Numbered from the stretch's first letter, positions 10,901-21,397 are shown. The stretch: 64,000 nt of DNA from Streptomyces sp. NBC_00708 (GCA_036226585.1 CP108997.1:7068001-7132000); one strand, 5' to 3'. Made by a program: numbers and translations. Notes: generated by a model not told the origin, from the sequence alone.

Positions 10901-13484
10901 GCCCGCCCCGCAGATCCACCGGACGACCGGTGCGGCCAGTGCGCCCGCGTCTCCGGCGGAGCGGGTCCTCGCCGGCATCTGGGCGGACGTACTGGGGCTC
11001 GACGAGGTCGGCGCGGAGGAGGACTTCTTCGACCTCGGCGGCCACTCGCTCCTCGCCACCCAGGTCGTCGCCCGCGCCCGCAGGCTGCTTCCCGAGGCGG
11101 GCGCCCGGCCGGTCAGCGTGATGGACCTGTTCACCTGCCGCACGGTCAGGGACCTGGCGGCGCTGGCCGACCTTCCCGAGGATGCCCGGGGACCCCGCCG
11201 GCTGCTGCACCGCCTCACCCCGCAGGCACCGGCCGGGCGGCTGCGCGCCACCCTGGTCTGCGTTCCGTACGGCGGGGGCAGCGCGGTCGTCTACCAGCCC
11301 GTCGCCGACCTCCTGCCCGAGGGCTACGAGCTGTGGTCCGTGGCCATCCCGGGTCACGACGTCGGTGTGACCGAGGAGCACCTGCCCTTCGGGGAACTCG
11401 CGGAGAACCTGGCCGCCGAGATACGCGAACGGGTCCGGGGTCCGCTGATCGTGTACGGGCACTGCGGCGTCGGCACCGCGCTGGCCGTGGCGGCCGCACG
11501 CCTCCTCGAAGCGTCGGGCCGCGACCTCGAAGCCGTGTACGCCGGAGCGCAGTTCCCCTTCGCCAAGCCGCGCGGGCGGGTGCTCGGTGCCCTCTCCCAG
11601 ATGGCGTCCCTGGAAGCGCTGCTCGGCAACCGGGTATACGTCAACTGGCTCACCGGGATGGGCGTCGACACCTCGCAGCTGGACCGGGAGCAGACCGCGT
11701 TCATCGTGGGCAACATGCGCCGCGACAGCCAGGCCGCCGAGGAGTACTTCACCGGTGCCCTCGCCGACGTCGAGGCGGGAGCGCCCCGGCTGCGGGCGCC
11801 GCTGGTCTCCCTCGTCGGCGACCGCGACCCGGCCGCCGACTTCTACCAGGAGCGCTACCGGGAGTGGCTGCTGCTCGCGGAGCGCTCGGCGGTCGCGGTC
11901 ATCGACCGGGGCGGCCACTTCTTCGTGAAGTACCGGGCGGCCGAGGTCGCCGAAGCGGTGACGACCGTCCACGAGGCGATCCGTGCCGACGACACCGGGG
12001 CGCTGCCCGCGCGGTCCCCGGACGCGGCCTGGTGGTTCCACGCCGAGACCGGGCCGCCCGGTGGCGCGGACCGGCCGGACGACTCCCCGGGCGAGGGTGC
12101 TGCCGCACCTCCCGGACCGGGTGCCCGGCGCTTCCTGGCCGTCGTGCTCGGGCAGCTGGGCTCGATCCTGGGCTCCGCGCTCACCGAGTTCGCCCTGCCC
12201 ATCTGGATCCTGCTGGAGACCGGCTCGCTGGCCCGGTTCGCGCTGTACTCGGTCGTGGCGATGCTGCCCGGCATCCTCGTCGGCCCGCTGGCCGGCGCCG
12301 TCGTCGACCGGTTCGACCGGCGCAAGGTCATGCTCGCGGGCGACATCATGGCGGGACTCAGCCAGGTGGCCATGCTGTGCCTGCTGCTCGGCGGCGCACT
12401 GGACACCTGGTATCTCTACCTGCTCCTAGGCGGCCTCTCGGTGGCGCTCACCTTCCAACGGCTGGCGTACAGCTCGGCCATCCCGCAACTCGTCCCCAAG
12501 CGCTACCTCGGCCACGCCAACGGAGTCGTACAACTCGCTTTCGGCGCCGCACAGTTCGTCGTGCCGCTGGTCGCGGTGGCGCTCATGGCGGGTATCGGTC
12601 TGCGCGGCATCCTGATTCTCGACATCGCGAGTTACGTGGTCGCGGTGGCCGTGCTGACCTGTGTCAGGTTCCCCCGGACACTGCCCTGGAGCCGCCGCGA
12701 ACCGGTCGTCGAGGAGATCAAGCAGGGTTTCGCCTACACCTGGCGGCACCGGGGCTTCCGGTCGATGCTGCTGTGGTTCGCCGCGCTCAACCTCTTCCTT
12801 TCCCCGCTCTTCCTGCTCGTGACGCCCCTGGTGCTGTCCTTCGACACCCTGGACGGAGCGGCGGCGGTCGCCACCGCGGGCGGTGCGGGTGCCGTCGCGG
12901 GCGGCCTGATCATGGGCGTGTGGGGCGGGCCGCGCAGGCACCGGGTGCGCGGCATGCTCGCGCTGGCCGGGGTGTTCGCCCTGGCCGGTGCGGTGACCGG
13001 GCTGCGGGCCGACCTCTGGGTGATCGGCGCCGGCGCCTTCGGGATGTCCTGTGCCATCGCCCTGGTGAACGGGGTGTACTCGACGATCGTCCAGGTGAAG
13101 GTGCCCCAGCGCTTCCACGGCCGTGTCTTCGCCCTGAACACCATGGTGGCCTGGTCCACCCTGCCCATCGGCCACGGTCTCGTCGCGCCGCTGGGCGCCC
13201 GGCTGTTCGACCCGCTCCTGACGGCGGACGGGCCACTGGCGGGCAGCGTGGGACGGCTCATCGGGACGGGGCCCGGACGCGGGATCGGCCTGATGTACCT
13301 GCTGTGCTGCCTGGTCATGCTGGCGCTGGTGGCCCTGGCGCTGCGGCTGCCGGTGCTCGCCCGCTTCGACCTCGACGTGCCGGACGCCGAACCGGACGAC
13401 CTCATCGGCCTCCGGGAACGCGCCGCGGCGCTCGCCGCGTCCGCACCGCGCACCGGACCGCGCACCGCGGGAGCGAGCCGATGA
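7932..13484 (+). CDS. NRPS module C-A(Ser)-T-TE fused to an MFS transporter
   Basis: 1850 residues. Condensation domain with HHSVSDG (near 171-177); adenylation domain with [11 protein letters not shown] (near 646), [15 protein letters not shown]; pocket code D-V-W-H-V-S-L-V-D-K, the classic serine code; carrier domain [13 protein letters not shown] (serine near 1037); thioesterase whose nucleophile elbow reads GHCGVG, so Cys1178 replaces the usual Ser, with Asp1297 (GDRD) and His1329 (GGHFF) completing the triad. From about residue 1398 to 1815 follows a full MFS permease ([12 protein letters not shown] loop, many hydrophobic helices). The single open frame has no break, so assembly, release and export may be physically coupled at the membrane. 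Terminal module of the line because it carries the release domain. Confidence 0.93.
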   Translation: MSDTSTSSAGLSDAKRALLSRRLKGGRAAAPRPAVPRRPEGVVPPLSFAQERLWFMEQFAPGTAAYNIPVARRLRGALDREALAHALGTVVARHETLRSRYPATDDGRPVLEIAGPAPVPLPVVDATDEEHAARLVDGAGAEPFDLATGPLLRTLLVHLGDRDHILLLVVHHSVSDGWSSEILISEILRCYTARLAGEGNPLPELPVRYGDFAQWQRDRLRGDALTAEVAYWAEELAGVEPLVLPIARPRPARQTFDGAGYGFQVDRALLDRLAALGKMHGATVHMVLLAVFQELLARFSGQRDFAVGSPVAGRPEPELEGLVGMFVNVLALRTRLDGDPTFATLLERTRETCLEAYAHQELPFAQLVTELNVERDVSRSPVFQAVLAVQNYATGRQTATGPDLDVETYGLRASGTRFDLELFLMEWPDGLRGAFNYNTDLFDEADIARLAAHLDRLLHAVADRPDVPLSALDLLSADERALETEDFNHTEAPTPAGATLVSLIGEQIARTPDAIAVTADGHSLTYAELDAAAGRTAARLRAAGVGPGDVVAVGADRSPELVAALLAVLRTGACYTPLDTEYPADRLAFMLDDSGARVLLTQRGIPVPEGCRAAVLYVDDNEPPTGGSAPIPTPCEPEPDDPAYLIYTSGSTGRPKGVPNTHRAIVNRLLWMQRSYPIGPEDSVLQKTPAGFDVSVWEFFWPLMTGARLVLARPGGQKDASYLHELIRSAPVTVAHFVPSMLPLFLAEEGAGRCTALRRVVCSGEALPPDTARAFHEVLPGCALANLYGPTEAAVDVSAWECEGMPEVVPIGFPVDNIRLYVLDRALRPVPPGAPGEIHIAGTGVALGYHRRPGLSARQFVPDPYGPPGSRLYRTGDLGRRRPDGALEHLGRIDQQVKLRGIRIEPGEIESALRALPTVTEAAVVVREDTPGDQRLAAYLVTDGSQAEPDPQELRAALKRVLPASLVPVSFTALPALPLTPNGKLDRRGLPAPQIHRTTGAASAPASPAERVLAGIWADVLGLDEVGAEEDFFDLGGHSLLATQVVARARRLLPEAGARPVSVMDLFTCRTVRDLAALADLPEDARGPRRLLHRLTPQAPAGRLRATLVCVPYGGGSAVVYQPVADLLPEGYELWSVAIPGHDVGVTEEHLPFGELAENLAAEIRERVRGPLIVYGHCGVGTALAVAAARLLEASGRDLEAVYAGAQFPFAKPRGRVLGALSQMASLEALLGNRVYVNWLTGMGVDTSQLDREQTAFIVGNMRRDSQAAEEYFTGALADVEAGAPRLRAPLVSLVGDRDPAADFYQERYREWLLLAERSAVAVIDRGGHFFVKYRAAEVAEAVTTVHEAIRADDTGALPARSPDAAWWFHAETGPPGGADRPDDSPGEGAAAPPGPGARRFLAVVLGQLGSILGSALTEFALPIWILLETGSLARFALYSVVAMLPGILVGPLAGAVVDRFDRRKVMLAGDIMAGLSQVAMLCLLLGGALDTWYLYLLLGGLSVALTFQRLAYSSAIPQLVPKRYLGHANGVVQLAFGAAQFVVPLVAVALMAGIGLRGILILDIASYVVAVAVLTCVRFPRTLPWSRREPVVEEIKQGFAYTWRHRGFRSMLLWFAALNLFLSPLFLLVTPLVLSFDTLDGAAAVATAGGAGAVAGGLIMGVWGGPRRHRVRGMLALAGVFALAGAVTGLRADLWVIGAGAFGMSCAIALVNGVYSTIVQVKVPQRFHGRVFALNTMVAWSTLPIGHGLVAPLGARLFDPLLTADGPLAGSVGRLIGTGPGRGIGLMYLLCCLVMLALVALALRLPVLARFDLDVPDAEPDDLIGLRERAAALAASAPRTGPRTAGASR

Positions 13485-14965
13485 GCCCCGCCGCGCCTCC
13501 GGGCTCCCTCATCGAACTCCTGGAGCACCGCGCCGCCCTCCACCCGGACCGCGTCGCCCTCCGCAATGGTCGACGTGCCCTGGACTTCGGCACCTGGCGC
13601 CACCGCGCCGCCGCCCTCGCGCACGGCCTGCTCGCCCGGGGCCTGCGCCCCGGCGACCCGGTCGGACTGCGCTACGGCAGCACGGAGTGGACCGACTACG
13701 CGGTCGCGTACTGCGGGGTGCAGTGGGCGGGCGGCATCGCCGTACCCCTGTCCGACCGGCTGGCCCCGGCCGCCGCCGCGCACATCGTTCAGGACAGCCG
13801 GTGCGCAGGCGTCCTGCACGCCCAGGGCGGTCCGCCGCCCCGGCTGCCCGCAGGGGTGTGGCAGGCGTCCGGCGAGGACACCGAATCCGGGGACGGCGCC
13901 GGCCTGCCCCTGCCCGACCCCGCCGCACCCGCGCAGTACCTCTACACTTCCGGCACCACGGGCCTGCCCAAGGGCGTCCGGGCCACGCATGCCAACCTCG
14001 CCCACGGCTGCACCCTCGACGAACGCCGCAGACCCCTGCGCCACTCGCGCACCTTCCTGCACAGCTTCCCGATCGGCACCAACGCCGGGCAGACCATGCT
14101 GGTGAACTGCCTGGACGCGGCGGCCACCGGGGTCGCCGCCCCCCAGTTCACACCGCTGAGGTTCGCCCGGCTGATCGAGGAGCACGCGGTCGGCAGCGTG
14201 TTCCTGGTGCCCGCCACCGCCATCGAACTGCTCGCCTCCGCCGCCCTCACCCGCTGCGACCTCGGCACGGTCAAGCTGGTCGGGTCGACCGCGGCGGCGC
14301 TCCCGCAGCCCGTCGCGCTGCGGCTCTCACAGGTGTTCGCCGGCGCCCAGATCGTCAACTACTACACCTCGACCGAGGCCGCGCCCGCCCAGATCACCCT
14401 GCTCTACGACCCCGCCCACCCCGACTCGCCCGGCCGCCCCGCCTCGCTCGACCAGCTGCGGGTCACCGGTCCCGGCGGGCGCCCGGCGGCCACCGGCGAA
14501 CCCGGCGAGATCTGGCTGCGCTCACCCACCGCACCCCGCTCCTACCTGGGCGCCCCCGACGCCGACGTCTTCCGGGGCCGTTGGGTGCGCATGGGAGACA
14601 TCGGGCGGCTCGACGAGGACGGCTACCTCCACCTGCTCGACCGGGAGCGCGACGTCATCAAGTCCGGTGCCCACAAGGTCTCCACGATCCAGGTCGAGAA
14701 CGCGCTGCACGCCCACCCGGACATCGCCGACGCCGCCGCCTTCGGCATTCCGCACCCCGTGCTGGGCAGCGTGGTGGCCGCCGTCGTCGTGCCCCGCCGG
14801 GACGAGCCGGACACCACCCGGCTGCGGGCGTTTCTGCTCGACCGGCTCGCCGCGCACGAGCTGCCGGCCCGCATCCTCTTCCGCGCCACCCTGCCTCGCA
14901 ACGAGGGCGGCAAGGTCCTCAAACGTGAACTGCACCGGCTCCTGGACGACGAGGCGACCCCATGA
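13481..14965 (+). CDS. Free-standing AMP-dependent ligase (starter-acid activating)
   Basis: 494 residues, adenylate-forming (ANL) superfamily. A3 loop [11 protein letters not shown] (about residues 154-164), an unusual A5 region YYTSTEA instead of [26 protein letters not shown] hinge region, and C-terminal catalytic Lys in GGKVLKREL. There is no carrier domain attached, and the sequence looks more like acyl-CoA/acyl-acid ligases than amino-acid adenylation domains. Because a separate carrier protein and a separate condensation domain are encoded in the same operon, I infer that it activates a carboxylic acid that starts the peptide. The acid is unknown. Coupled to both neighbours by ATGA overlaps. 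Confidence 0.85.
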   Translation: MSPAAPPGSLIELLEHRAALHPDRVALRNGRRALDFGTWRHRAAALAHGLLARGLRPGDPVGLRYGSTEWTDYAVAYCGVQWAGGIAVPLSDRLAPAAAAHIVQDSRCAGVLHAQGGPPPRLPAGVWQASGEDTESGDGAGLPLPDPAAPAQYLYTSGTTGLPKGVRATHANLAHGCTLDERRRPLRHSRTFLHSFPIGTNAGQTMLVNCLDAAATGVAAPQFTPLRFARLIEEHAVGSVFLVPATAIELLASAALTRCDLGTVKLVGSTAAALPQPVALRLSQVFAGAQIVNYYTSTEAAPAQITLLYDPAHPDSPGRPASLDQLRVTGPGGRPAATGEPGEIWLRSPTAPRSYLGAPDADVFRGRWVRMGDIGRLDEDGYLHLLDRERDVIKSGAHKVSTIQVENALHAHPDIADAAAFGIPHPVLGSVVAAVVVPRRDEPDTTRLRAFLLDRLAAHELPARILFRATLPRNEGGKVLKRELHRLLDDEATP

Positions 14966-17900
14966 CCCCTTCCGCGATCCCCGCCGCACCGGCCCCGCTC
15001 GACCCGGCCCAGCACGGGCTCTGGGTCACCGAGCAGACCCTCGACACCGGTTCGGCGTACCACCTCAGCCTCGCCCTGCACTTCCGCGGGCCGCTGGACC
15101 AGGCGGCTCTCGCGCAGGCCTGGGCCCACTGGGTGCGGGACGCCCCCGTGCTCACGGCCCGGACCGACCCGGCGGGGCCTGCCCTGGTCCCGGGCGAGGC
15201 GCCACCGCTGCGACTGGTCACCGTCGCCCCCGGCGACCTCGACAAGCTCCGCGACGAGGAGACCACCGCCCGGTTCGGGCCGGACGGCCCGCTGGTCCGC
15301 CCGACGCTGTTCACCACCGCCCCGGACCGGCACCTGCTGCTCGTCGTCGCCCACCATCTTGTCTTCGACGGCGAATCCAAGGACATCCTGGTCTCCGGAC
15401 TGGCCCGCGCGTACCGGGCGGCGACGGGGGAGGGCGAGCCGCACGCGCCGGCCGATGCACCGTCATTTCCCTTCGCCGAGGCGGACATCGACGCCGCCAC
15501 CCGCTTCTGGTCCGGCCGCTGGCGCGAGAGCCCCGCCCCAGCGCTGCCCGGCATCACCGCCCACCACATGGACCCGGTCGCCCCTGCACCGGGCAGCGCC
15601 TGCGGTTTCCGACGCGAGGGAGACCGGCACGCCCGCCTGGTGGCCGCCGCCGCGACGCTCGGCGTCACCCGCTTCGAGCTGCTGACGGCTGCCTGTCACG
15701 CGCTCATGCTGCGGTACGGGAACACCGGCCCCGCCACCGCGATCGAACTCTCCACCCGCGCACCGGGCTCGCCCCGGCAGGCCGGCCTGCACGTCAACGA
15801 ACTGCCTCTCTTCACCGATCCCCGACCGGAGCGCTCCTTCGCGGACTTCGCCCACGAGGTCCGGGCGCAACTGCGCGCCCTCTACGCCCACCGCACCGTC
15901 CCCCTCAGCCGCGCCGTTCGCGGACTCACCCCGCGTACCGCGCTCTGCCCGCTCTCCCTCAGCTACCGGCGCCGCGACGCCTCCCGGCCCGCCGACTTCG
16001 GCCCGGAACTCGACGTGCGCACCGAGTGGATCGGCTTCGCTGGCACCGCCCGCAATATCGCGCACCTCCAGCTCGTCGACACCCCCGATGCCCTCGAAGG
16101 CAGCCTCCAATACCGCACCGCCGCCTTCGAGCCCGACGCCCCCGCCCGCGTCCTGGACCACTTCCTCACCCTGCTCGACGGCGCGACGGCTGCCCCCGAC
16201 ACCCCCCTGGCCCGCCTGCCGGTCCTTCCCCCGCAGGAACGCGACATCCTGCTGGCCGACACCGCCCGCGCCCCCGGCAACGCCACCACCACCCTGCCCG
16301 CGCTGTTCGCCTCCCAGGCCGCCGCCACCCCCGACGCCATCGCCGTCGTCGAGGGCGACACGGCCCTCACGTACGCCGAACTCGACGCGGCCGTCCGCCG
16401 CCGCGCCCACCGGCTCCGCGCCCAGGGGGCCGGCCCCGGCACCCTCGTCGGTATCGCCCTGCCCCGCTCGACCGCCCAACTCGTCGCTGTACTGGGGGTT
16501 CTCACCTCCGGGGCCGCCTACCTGCCACTCGCCCCCGACCACCCGGCGGAGCGCCTGGCGTTCCTGCGCGCCGACGCCGGTCTCACCCTGGAGACCGCCA
16601 TCGACCCGGGGCCCGAGGACCTGGAGCGGCTCCCCGACGCCCCGGCTGCTCCCGCTCCGCCCGCGCTCACGGACCCCGCCTATGTGCTGTACACCTCCGG
16701 CTCCACCGGTGTGCCCAAGGGTGTCGAGGTCGCGCACGCGGCCCTCGCCAACCTGCTCGCGGCCCTGCGGGACACCACCGGCACCGGGCCCGGCAGCCGC
16801 TGGCTCGGGCTCACCTCCCTCTCCTTCGACATCTCCACCGTCGAACTCTTCCTGCCCCTGGTCACGGGCGGCACCGTCGTCCTCGTCCCCGAGGGCCGCC
16901 ACCGCGACGGCACGGCCCTCGCCGCACTCGTCGAACGCCACCACCTCACCCACGTACAGGCCACACCGAGCGGCTGGCGCACCATGCTGGCCGCCGGGCT
17001 CCACGCGCCGGACCTCGTCGCCCTGACCGGGGGAGAGGCGCTGCCCGAAGCCCTCGCCGGCGAACTGCGCACCGCCGTCGGCCGGCTGGTCAACGTGTAC
17101 GGGCCCACCGAGACGACCGTCTGGTCCACCGCCGCCGAGCTGGGCCCCGAGGACACCGTCACCATCGGCCGACCGCTCGCCAACACCCGCACCCATGTCC
17201 TGGACGCCCACCTCCAGCCGCTGCCGCGCGGACTGACCGGCGAGCTGTACATCGGGGGTGACGGGGTCGCCCACGGCTACCGCGGCCGGCCCGGACTCAC
17301 CGCCTCCCGCTTCCTCCCCGACCCGTTCGGCCCGCCCGGCGCCCGCCTCTACCGCACGGGTGACCTCGTCCGGCTCACCGCCGACGGCCGGATCGCCTTC
17401 GCCGGCCGGTCCGACACCCAGGTGAAGGTGCGCGGCCACCGCATCGAACTCGGCGAGATCGACGCGGCCCTCGGCGGTCACCCACTGGTCGGGCAGGCGG
17501 TGACCATGCTCAGGGAGGCTCCGGACAGGCTGGTGGCCTACGTGGTTCCCGCCCCCGGCCACGTACCGCCCACGACCGACGCACTCCGCGAGCACCTGGC
17601 CCGCACCCTGCCCGCGGCGGCGCTGCCCGACGCGTATGTGACGCTCGACGCGATGCCGCTGACTCCCCACGGCAAACTCGACCGGGCCGCCCTGCCCGAG
17701 CCCCCGCGCGCCCGGTCCGCGCCCGCCGGACCGGCCCCGGCGGACGGCGAGGACGTCGCGGGCATCACCGCCACCGTCCTGGCCATCTGGCGCGATGTGC
17801 TGGACCTCGACGACCTCGGCCCCGACGAGGACCTGTTCGACCTCGGCGGCCACTCCCTGACGATCACCGCCATCGCGGGCCGCATCCGCACGGAGTACGG

Positions 17901-17991
17901 GGTCTCCGTCCCCTTCGACGTCTTCTTCGACAGCCCCACCGTCCACGGCATCGCCGCCCGCGTCGCCGCACTCATCGAGGAGAACCAGTGA
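14962..17991 (+). CDS. Nonribosomal peptide synthetase module C-A-T (Gly-like code)
   Basis: 1009 residues. The condensation domain (about 1-420, HHLVFDG near 131-137) opens with DPAQHGLWVTEQ, resembling the starter-accepting domains of EntF/DhbF-type synthetases. Adenylation domain: YTSGSTGVPKG (near 578), LSFDISTVELF (near 623), VYGPTETT, YRTGDL; pocket code read as D-I-V-Q-L-G-V-V-W-K, one residue from common glycine codes, so Gly is likely. Carrier domain [13 protein letters not shown], serine near 967. I suggest this module takes the starter acyl group first, although it is encoded after the other modules. Its stop overlaps the MbtH start (GTGA). Confidence 0.92.
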   Translation: MTPSAIPAAPAPLDPAQHGLWVTEQTLDTGSAYHLSLALHFRGPLDQAALAQAWAHWVRDAPVLTARTDPAGPALVPGEAPPLRLVTVAPGDLDKLRDEETTARFGPDGPLVRPTLFTTAPDRHLLLVVAHHLVFDGESKDILVSGLARAYRAATGEGEPHAPADAPSFPFAEADIDAATRFWSGRWRESPAPALPGITAHHMDPVAPAPGSACGFRREGDRHARLVAAAATLGVTRFELLTAACHALMLRYGNTGPATAIELSTRAPGSPRQAGLHVNELPLFTDPRPERSFADFAHEVRAQLRALYAHRTVPLSRAVRGLTPRTALCPLSLSYRRRDASRPADFGPELDVRTEWIGFAGTARNIAHLQLVDTPDALEGSLQYRTAAFEPDAPARVLDHFLTLLDGATAAPDTPLARLPVLPPQERDILLADTARAPGNATTTLPALFASQAAATPDAIAVVEGDTALTYAELDAAVRRRAHRLRAQGAGPGTLVGIALPRSTAQLVAVLGVLTSGAAYLPLAPDHPAERLAFLRADAGLTLETAIDPGPEDLERLPDAPAAPAPPALTDPAYVLYTSGSTGVPKGVEVAHAALANLLAALRDTTGTGPGSRWLGLTSLSFDISTVELFLPLVTGGTVVLVPEGRHRDGTALAALVERHHLTHVQATPSGWRTMLAAGLHAPDLVALTGGEALPEALAGELRTAVGRLVNVYGPTETTVWSTAAELGPEDTVTIGRPLANTRTHVLDAHLQPLPRGLTGELYIGGDGVAHGYRGRPGLTASRFLPDPFGPPGARLYRTGDLVRLTADGRIAFAGRSDTQVKVRGHRIELGEIDAALGGHPLVGQAVTMLREAPDRLVAYVVPAPGHVPPTTDALREHLARTLPAAALPDAYVTLDAMPLTPHGKLDRAALPEPPRARSAPAGPAPADGEDVAGITATVLAIWRDVLDLDDLGPDEDLFDLGGHSLTITAIAGRIRTEYGVSVPFDVFFDSPTVHGIAARVAALIEENQ

Positions 17992-18197
17992 ACGCACCCG
18001 CCCTCCGCTACCTGGTGGCGGTCAACGACGAGGAACAGCACGCCCTGTGGCCGGCGGACACGCCCCTGCCCGCCGGCTGGTGGCCCGAGGGCTTCAGCGG
18101 TACGGAGGAGGAGTGCATGGCCCATGTCGACCAGGTGTGGCCCGACATCAGGCCCCTCAGCCTGCGCCGCCGGCTGGCCGGGAAGGAAGAGAGTTGA
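17988..18197 (+). CDS. MbtH-like protein
   Basis: 69 residues, the family's usual size. The conserved pattern is present: NDEEQHALWP, PAGWWPEGF, then EECMAHVDQVWPDIRPLSLR, including the three tryptophans that grip the adenylation domain. MbtH proteins are small partners that fold or activate NRPS adenylation domains; one copy here presumably serves all three modules. GTG start overlaps the upstream stop; its own stop overlaps the TTG start of the carrier protein. Confidence 0.96.
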   Translation: MNAPALRYLVAVNDEEQHALWPADTPLPAGWWPEGFSGTEEECMAHVDQVWPDIRPLSLRRRLAGKEES

Positions 18198-18469
18198 GCA
18201 CCGCGCAGGACCCGGCCATCGAGGCGCGCGCACGGCTGGCCGTACTGATCAGCGACGCCATGGACGGACAGATCGCCGCAGCCGAGATCCTCACCGCCCG
18301 GGGCACCCTCACCGAACTGGGGGTCACCTCCCTGGCCCTGCTCCGGCTCGCCGACACCCTGGAGGAGGAGTACGCCATCGAACTCGACCTCGCCGACCCG
18401 TCGTTCTACCAGGAGAGCGTCGACAGCCTGGCGTCGCGGCTGAGCGGCGACCGGCAGTCCGATGAGTGA
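18194..18469 (+). CDS. Free-standing acyl/peptidyl carrier protein
   Basis: 91 residues from a TTG start that overlaps the MbtH stop and follows GGAAGGAAGAG. The phosphopantetheine site is LTELGVTSLALLRL, the serine about residue 43, followed by an acidic helix (DTLEEEYAIELDL), the pattern of a carrier protein. It should be loaded by the free adenylating enzyme of this operon and hand its cargo to a condensation domain. The TTG start is unusual but is the only one in frame after the MbtH stop. Confidence 0.88.
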   Translation: MSTAQDPAIEARARLAVLISDAMDGQIAAAEILTARGTLTELGVTSLALLRLADTLEEEYAIELDLADPSFYQESVDSLASRLSGDRQSDE

Positions 18470-19880
18470 CCTGGCCACCGTTCGCACCGTGCGCGTCCCC
18501 TTCACCGGGGACCGGGCGGGCACGGCACCCCTCACCTGGGGCCAGCGAGCGATCTGGAACGCCATCCTGCGCACCGCGCCGAACGACATCTACTTCAACA
18601 TCGGGCGCCTGCTCCCGCTGGGGGAGCGCGGCCGTGTGACGGACCTGTCGCAGCTGGCCATCGCGCTTGCCGCACTGATGGAACGTCACGAAGCGCTGCG
18701 TACAAGGCTGTACGGGATCGAGGACGGCGACCCCGGTCAGTCGCTCGCGGACTCCGGTGCGCTCCCGGTCACCGTGGTGGAGGAGGCCGACCCCCAACAG
18801 GCCGAGGCCACCGCCCGCGCCCTGCTCGACGAGCTGTCCGCCACCCGCTTCGACTACGCGGGGGAGTGGCCGCTGCGCGTCGGCGTCGTCCGCCACGAGG
18901 GGCGGGTGACCCACGCGGCGCTGGTGCTCTGCCATCTCGCGGCCGACGGCCACGCCGCGGAGCAGGTGGTGCGCGATCTGCGGCTGCTGGTGCGACGGGG
19001 CTCGGCCGGCCGGGCCCCGCGGACCACCCCGCTGGACCTCGCCCGGGACCAGCACGGACCGGCCGGTGTACGCCGCAGCGAGCGGGCCCTCGCCCATTGG
19101 GAGGGCTTCTACCGGACCATGCCGCCCACGATGTTCCCCCGGGAGACCGCCGCACCCCGCACACCCCGCTTCTGGAGCGGCCGACTGGTGTCCGAGGCGC
19201 TGATGAAGGCGGCCGACGCCCTGGCGGTCGCGCACCGGATCAGTGGGTCGACGGTCCTGATGACCGGTCTGGCCGCCCTGGTCGCGGCCGAGGGCGGGCA
19301 CACGACGGCGGCGATGATGCCCATCGTGGCCAACCGTGCGTCCGAGGACCGGCGGGACCTGGTGGCGATGCTCTCGCAGGACGCGCCGTTCCTCCTCGAT
19401 ACGACCGGCGCCGAACGCTTCACGGACCTGCTTCCCGTGGCGTGGCGCGCGGCCATGGCGGGCTACCGGGCGGCGTCCTACGACCCGGTCGCCTGGGAGG
19501 CCCTGCGTGAACGGATCGGCGGGGAGCGCGGTACACCGGTGCACCCGTACTGCTGCTACAACGACCAGCGGTTCTTCGTACGCCCACCGGACGAGGGACC
19601 TCCGCCGGACGCGGCGGAACTGCGCGCGGCGCAGGCGCGTACGCACTTCGGCTTCCCCGCCACCGAGGAGAAGCTGGGCTGCCGGTACTGCGTCCATGTC
19701 ACCGAGGAGCGGGGCGTCCTCGCCGTCATGCTCACCGCCGACACCGCCTACCTGCCGCCGCCCAGGATCAGGGCGCATCTGTGGGCGCTGGAGGAGATGG
19801 TCGTCGCCTCGGCGTGCGGGCAGGCCCCGGGACCGGCCGACCTGCCCGCGCTGCTGGAGCGCGGAGAGGCAGCCGTGTGA
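18462..19880 (+). CDS. Free-standing condensation-like domain
   Basis: 472 residues, the length of one condensation domain, with TWGQRAIWNAIL at the start and a MERHEALRTRL segment as in condensation enzymes. The active-site motif HHxxxDG reads CHLAADG (near residues 154-160): the first His is Cys, while the catalytic second His and the Asp-Gly are kept. It could join the starter to the first amino acid, or act on a free substrate to release or transfer the chain. Last gene of the synthetase operon; ATG overlaps the carrier stop. Confidence 0.82.
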   Translation: MSDLATVRTVRVPFTGDRAGTAPLTWGQRAIWNAILRTAPNDIYFNIGRLLPLGERGRVTDLSQLAIALAALMERHEALRTRLYGIEDGDPGQSLADSGALPVTVVEEADPQQAEATARALLDELSATRFDYAGEWPLRVGVVRHEGRVTHAALVLCHLAADGHAAEQVVRDLRLLVRRGSAGRAPRTTPLDLARDQHGPAGVRRSERALAHWEGFYRTMPPTMFPRETAAPRTPRFWSGRLVSEALMKAADALAVAHRISGSTVLMTGLAALVAAEGGHTTAAMMPIVANRASEDRRDLVAMLSQDAPFLLDTTGAERFTDLLPVAWRAAMAGYRAASYDPVAWEALRERIGGERGTPVHPYCCYNDQRFFVRPPDEGPPPDAAELRAAQARTHFGFPATEEKLGCRYCVHVTEERGVLAVMLTADTAYLPPPRIRAHLWALEEMVVASACGQAPGPADLPALLERGEAAV

Positions 19881-19931
19881 CGGGCCGGACCCGGTCGACC
19901 TCGCCGGGTGCCGGCAGGCAGACTGTTCCCC

Positions 19932-21311
19932 GTGACGACACTGAGCAAGGGCGCCAACATGCCGGTGACGGCATCCGCCGTCAGAGCCGTACTGGGCTGG
20001 TCGGCCGGGCCGGGCGTGCCCGATGTGGATGCGTCCGCGCTGGTGCTGGGCGCCGACGGGCGGGTCCGTTCGGACGGTGACTTCGTCTTCTACAACCAGC
20101 CCCGGCACGCCTCCGGGGCCGTACGCCACCTCGGCAGGCGGACGGGCTCCGACACGGTGGAGGCCGATCTCGCCGCGCTGGGACCGGATGTGGAACGCGT
20201 CGCCCTGTGCGCCTCGGCGGACGGGGGCACCTTCGGGCAGGTGCCCGGCCTCCACCTGCGCCTGCTCGACGCCGTGTCGGGTGCGGAGCTGGCCCGTTTC
20301 GACATGGCGGCGGGAGCGGAGACCGCGTTCGTGTGCGGGGAGGTCTACCGACGGGCCGGCGGATGGAAGTTCCGGGCCGTGGGCCAGGGGTACGCGAGCG
20401 GGCTCGCCGGTCTGGCGACGGACTTCGGTATCAGCGTCGACGAACCCCGTACGACACCGGCCGCGGCGCGCGCCCCGGTACCGCCGGCTCCGTCGCAGCC
20501 GCCGCTGGTCCCGCCCACCGCGCCACCGGGCGGGCCGTCGCCACGGCTCACCAAGGGCGAGGAGGACCTGCCGGTCGACATGCGCAAGCGCCTGTCCCTG
20601 CGCAAGCAGCAGGTGGCCGTCAGCCTCGGCAAGCACGGCCTGGCACGGCTGACCGCCCGGGTGATCCTCGTCCTGGACGCCTCCGGATCGATGAGCGCCC
20701 TCTACTCACGCGGCACGGTGGCGGGTGTCACCGAGCGCATGGCGGCCGTCGCCGCGCAGGTCGACGACGACGGCGAGATGCAGGCGTGGACCTTCGCGTC
20801 GAACCCCGCCCGCCTGCCGGACCTCGTCATCGGTGACCTGCCCGAGTGGCTGCGGCTCCACGTGAGGGTGGGGCAGGTCGGCCTCTTCGGGCGGAAGAAG
20901 CCCCCGAAGGGACTGGTCCCCGGGCAGGTCGACATGCGCGCGGTCGGCATCCAGAACGAGGAACAGAAGGTCATCGCCGAGGTGCGGGAGTACGTACGCG
21001 CCAACCCGGTGCCCGCCCCGACGCTCGTCCTGTTCTTCTCCGACGGCGGTGTGTACCGCAACGACGAGATCGAGCGCGAGCTGCGCGCGGCGGTGGAGGA
21101 GCCCGTCTTCTGGCAGTTCATCGGGCTCGGCCGGTCGCAGTACGGCGTGCTGGAGCGGTTCGACACCATGCCCGGCCGCCGTGTCGACAATGTCGGCTTC
21201 TTCGCCGTGGACGACATCGAGAAGGTCTCCGACCAGGAGCTGTACGACCGCCTGCTGTCGGAGTTCCCGTCCTGGCTGCAGGCCGCCCGGCAGGCCGGCA
21301 TCCTGCGCTGA
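19932..21311 (+). CDS. TerD-like domain fused to a von Willebrand A domain
   Basis: 459 residues from the GTG at 19932, which gives the standard TerD opening [11 protein letters not shown]. Residues about 1-180 are a TerD Ca-binding domain ([28 protein letters not shown]). A Pro-rich linker (about 180-215) leads to a vWA domain with the metal-site motif [13 protein letters not shown] and later LFFSDGGVY. TerD and TerF-type proteins belong to the tellurite/stress response systems and are thought to form membrane-linked surveillance complexes. 51 bases after the synthetase operon but with its own start signals; probably not part of the pathway. Confidence 0.88.
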   Translation: MTTLSKGANMPVTASAVRAVLGWSAGPGVPDVDASALVLGADGRVRSDGDFVFYNQPRHASGAVRHLGRRTGSDTVEADLAALGPDVERVALCASADGGTFGQVPGLHLRLLDAVSGAELARFDMAAGAETAFVCGEVYRRAGGWKFRAVGQGYASGLAGLATDFGISVDEPRTTPAAARAPVPPAPSQPPLVPPTAPPGGPSPRLTKGEEDLPVDMRKRLSLRKQQVAVSLGKHGLARLTARVILVLDASGSMSALYSRGTVAGVTERMAAVAAQVDDDGEMQAWTFASNPARLPDLVIGDLPEWLRLHVRVGQVGLFGRKKPPKGLVPGQVDMRAVGIQNEEQKVIAEVREYVRANPVPAPTLVLFFSDGGVYRNDEIERELRAAVEEPVFWQFIGLGRSQYGVLERFDTMPGRRVDNVGFFAVDDIEKVSDQELYDRLLSEFPSWLQAARQAGILR

Positions 21312-21335
21312 ACCGTCGGGGCCGGCCGAGACGGA

Positions 21336-21369
21336 AGGGCGGCCGCCCGGGTCACCGGGTGGCCGCCCT
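21336..21369. terminator. Bidirectional terminator
   Basis: AGGGCGGCC...GGCCGCCCT inverted repeat extended by GCCCGG/CCGGGT inside, 15 base pairs with a short loop, between the convergent TerD-vWA and lysozyme genes. Confidence 0.75.
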
Positions 21370-21397
21370 CTGTTCCGGCAGGCGGTTCAGCCGTCCG

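Noticed and set aside
13481-14965. Reading the free ligase as a dihydroxybenzoate-activating enzyme of a catechol siderophore
   Set aside because: It lacks the aryl-acid pocket signature as far as I can align it, and no isochorismate-pathway genes or iron-uptake genes are in the window.
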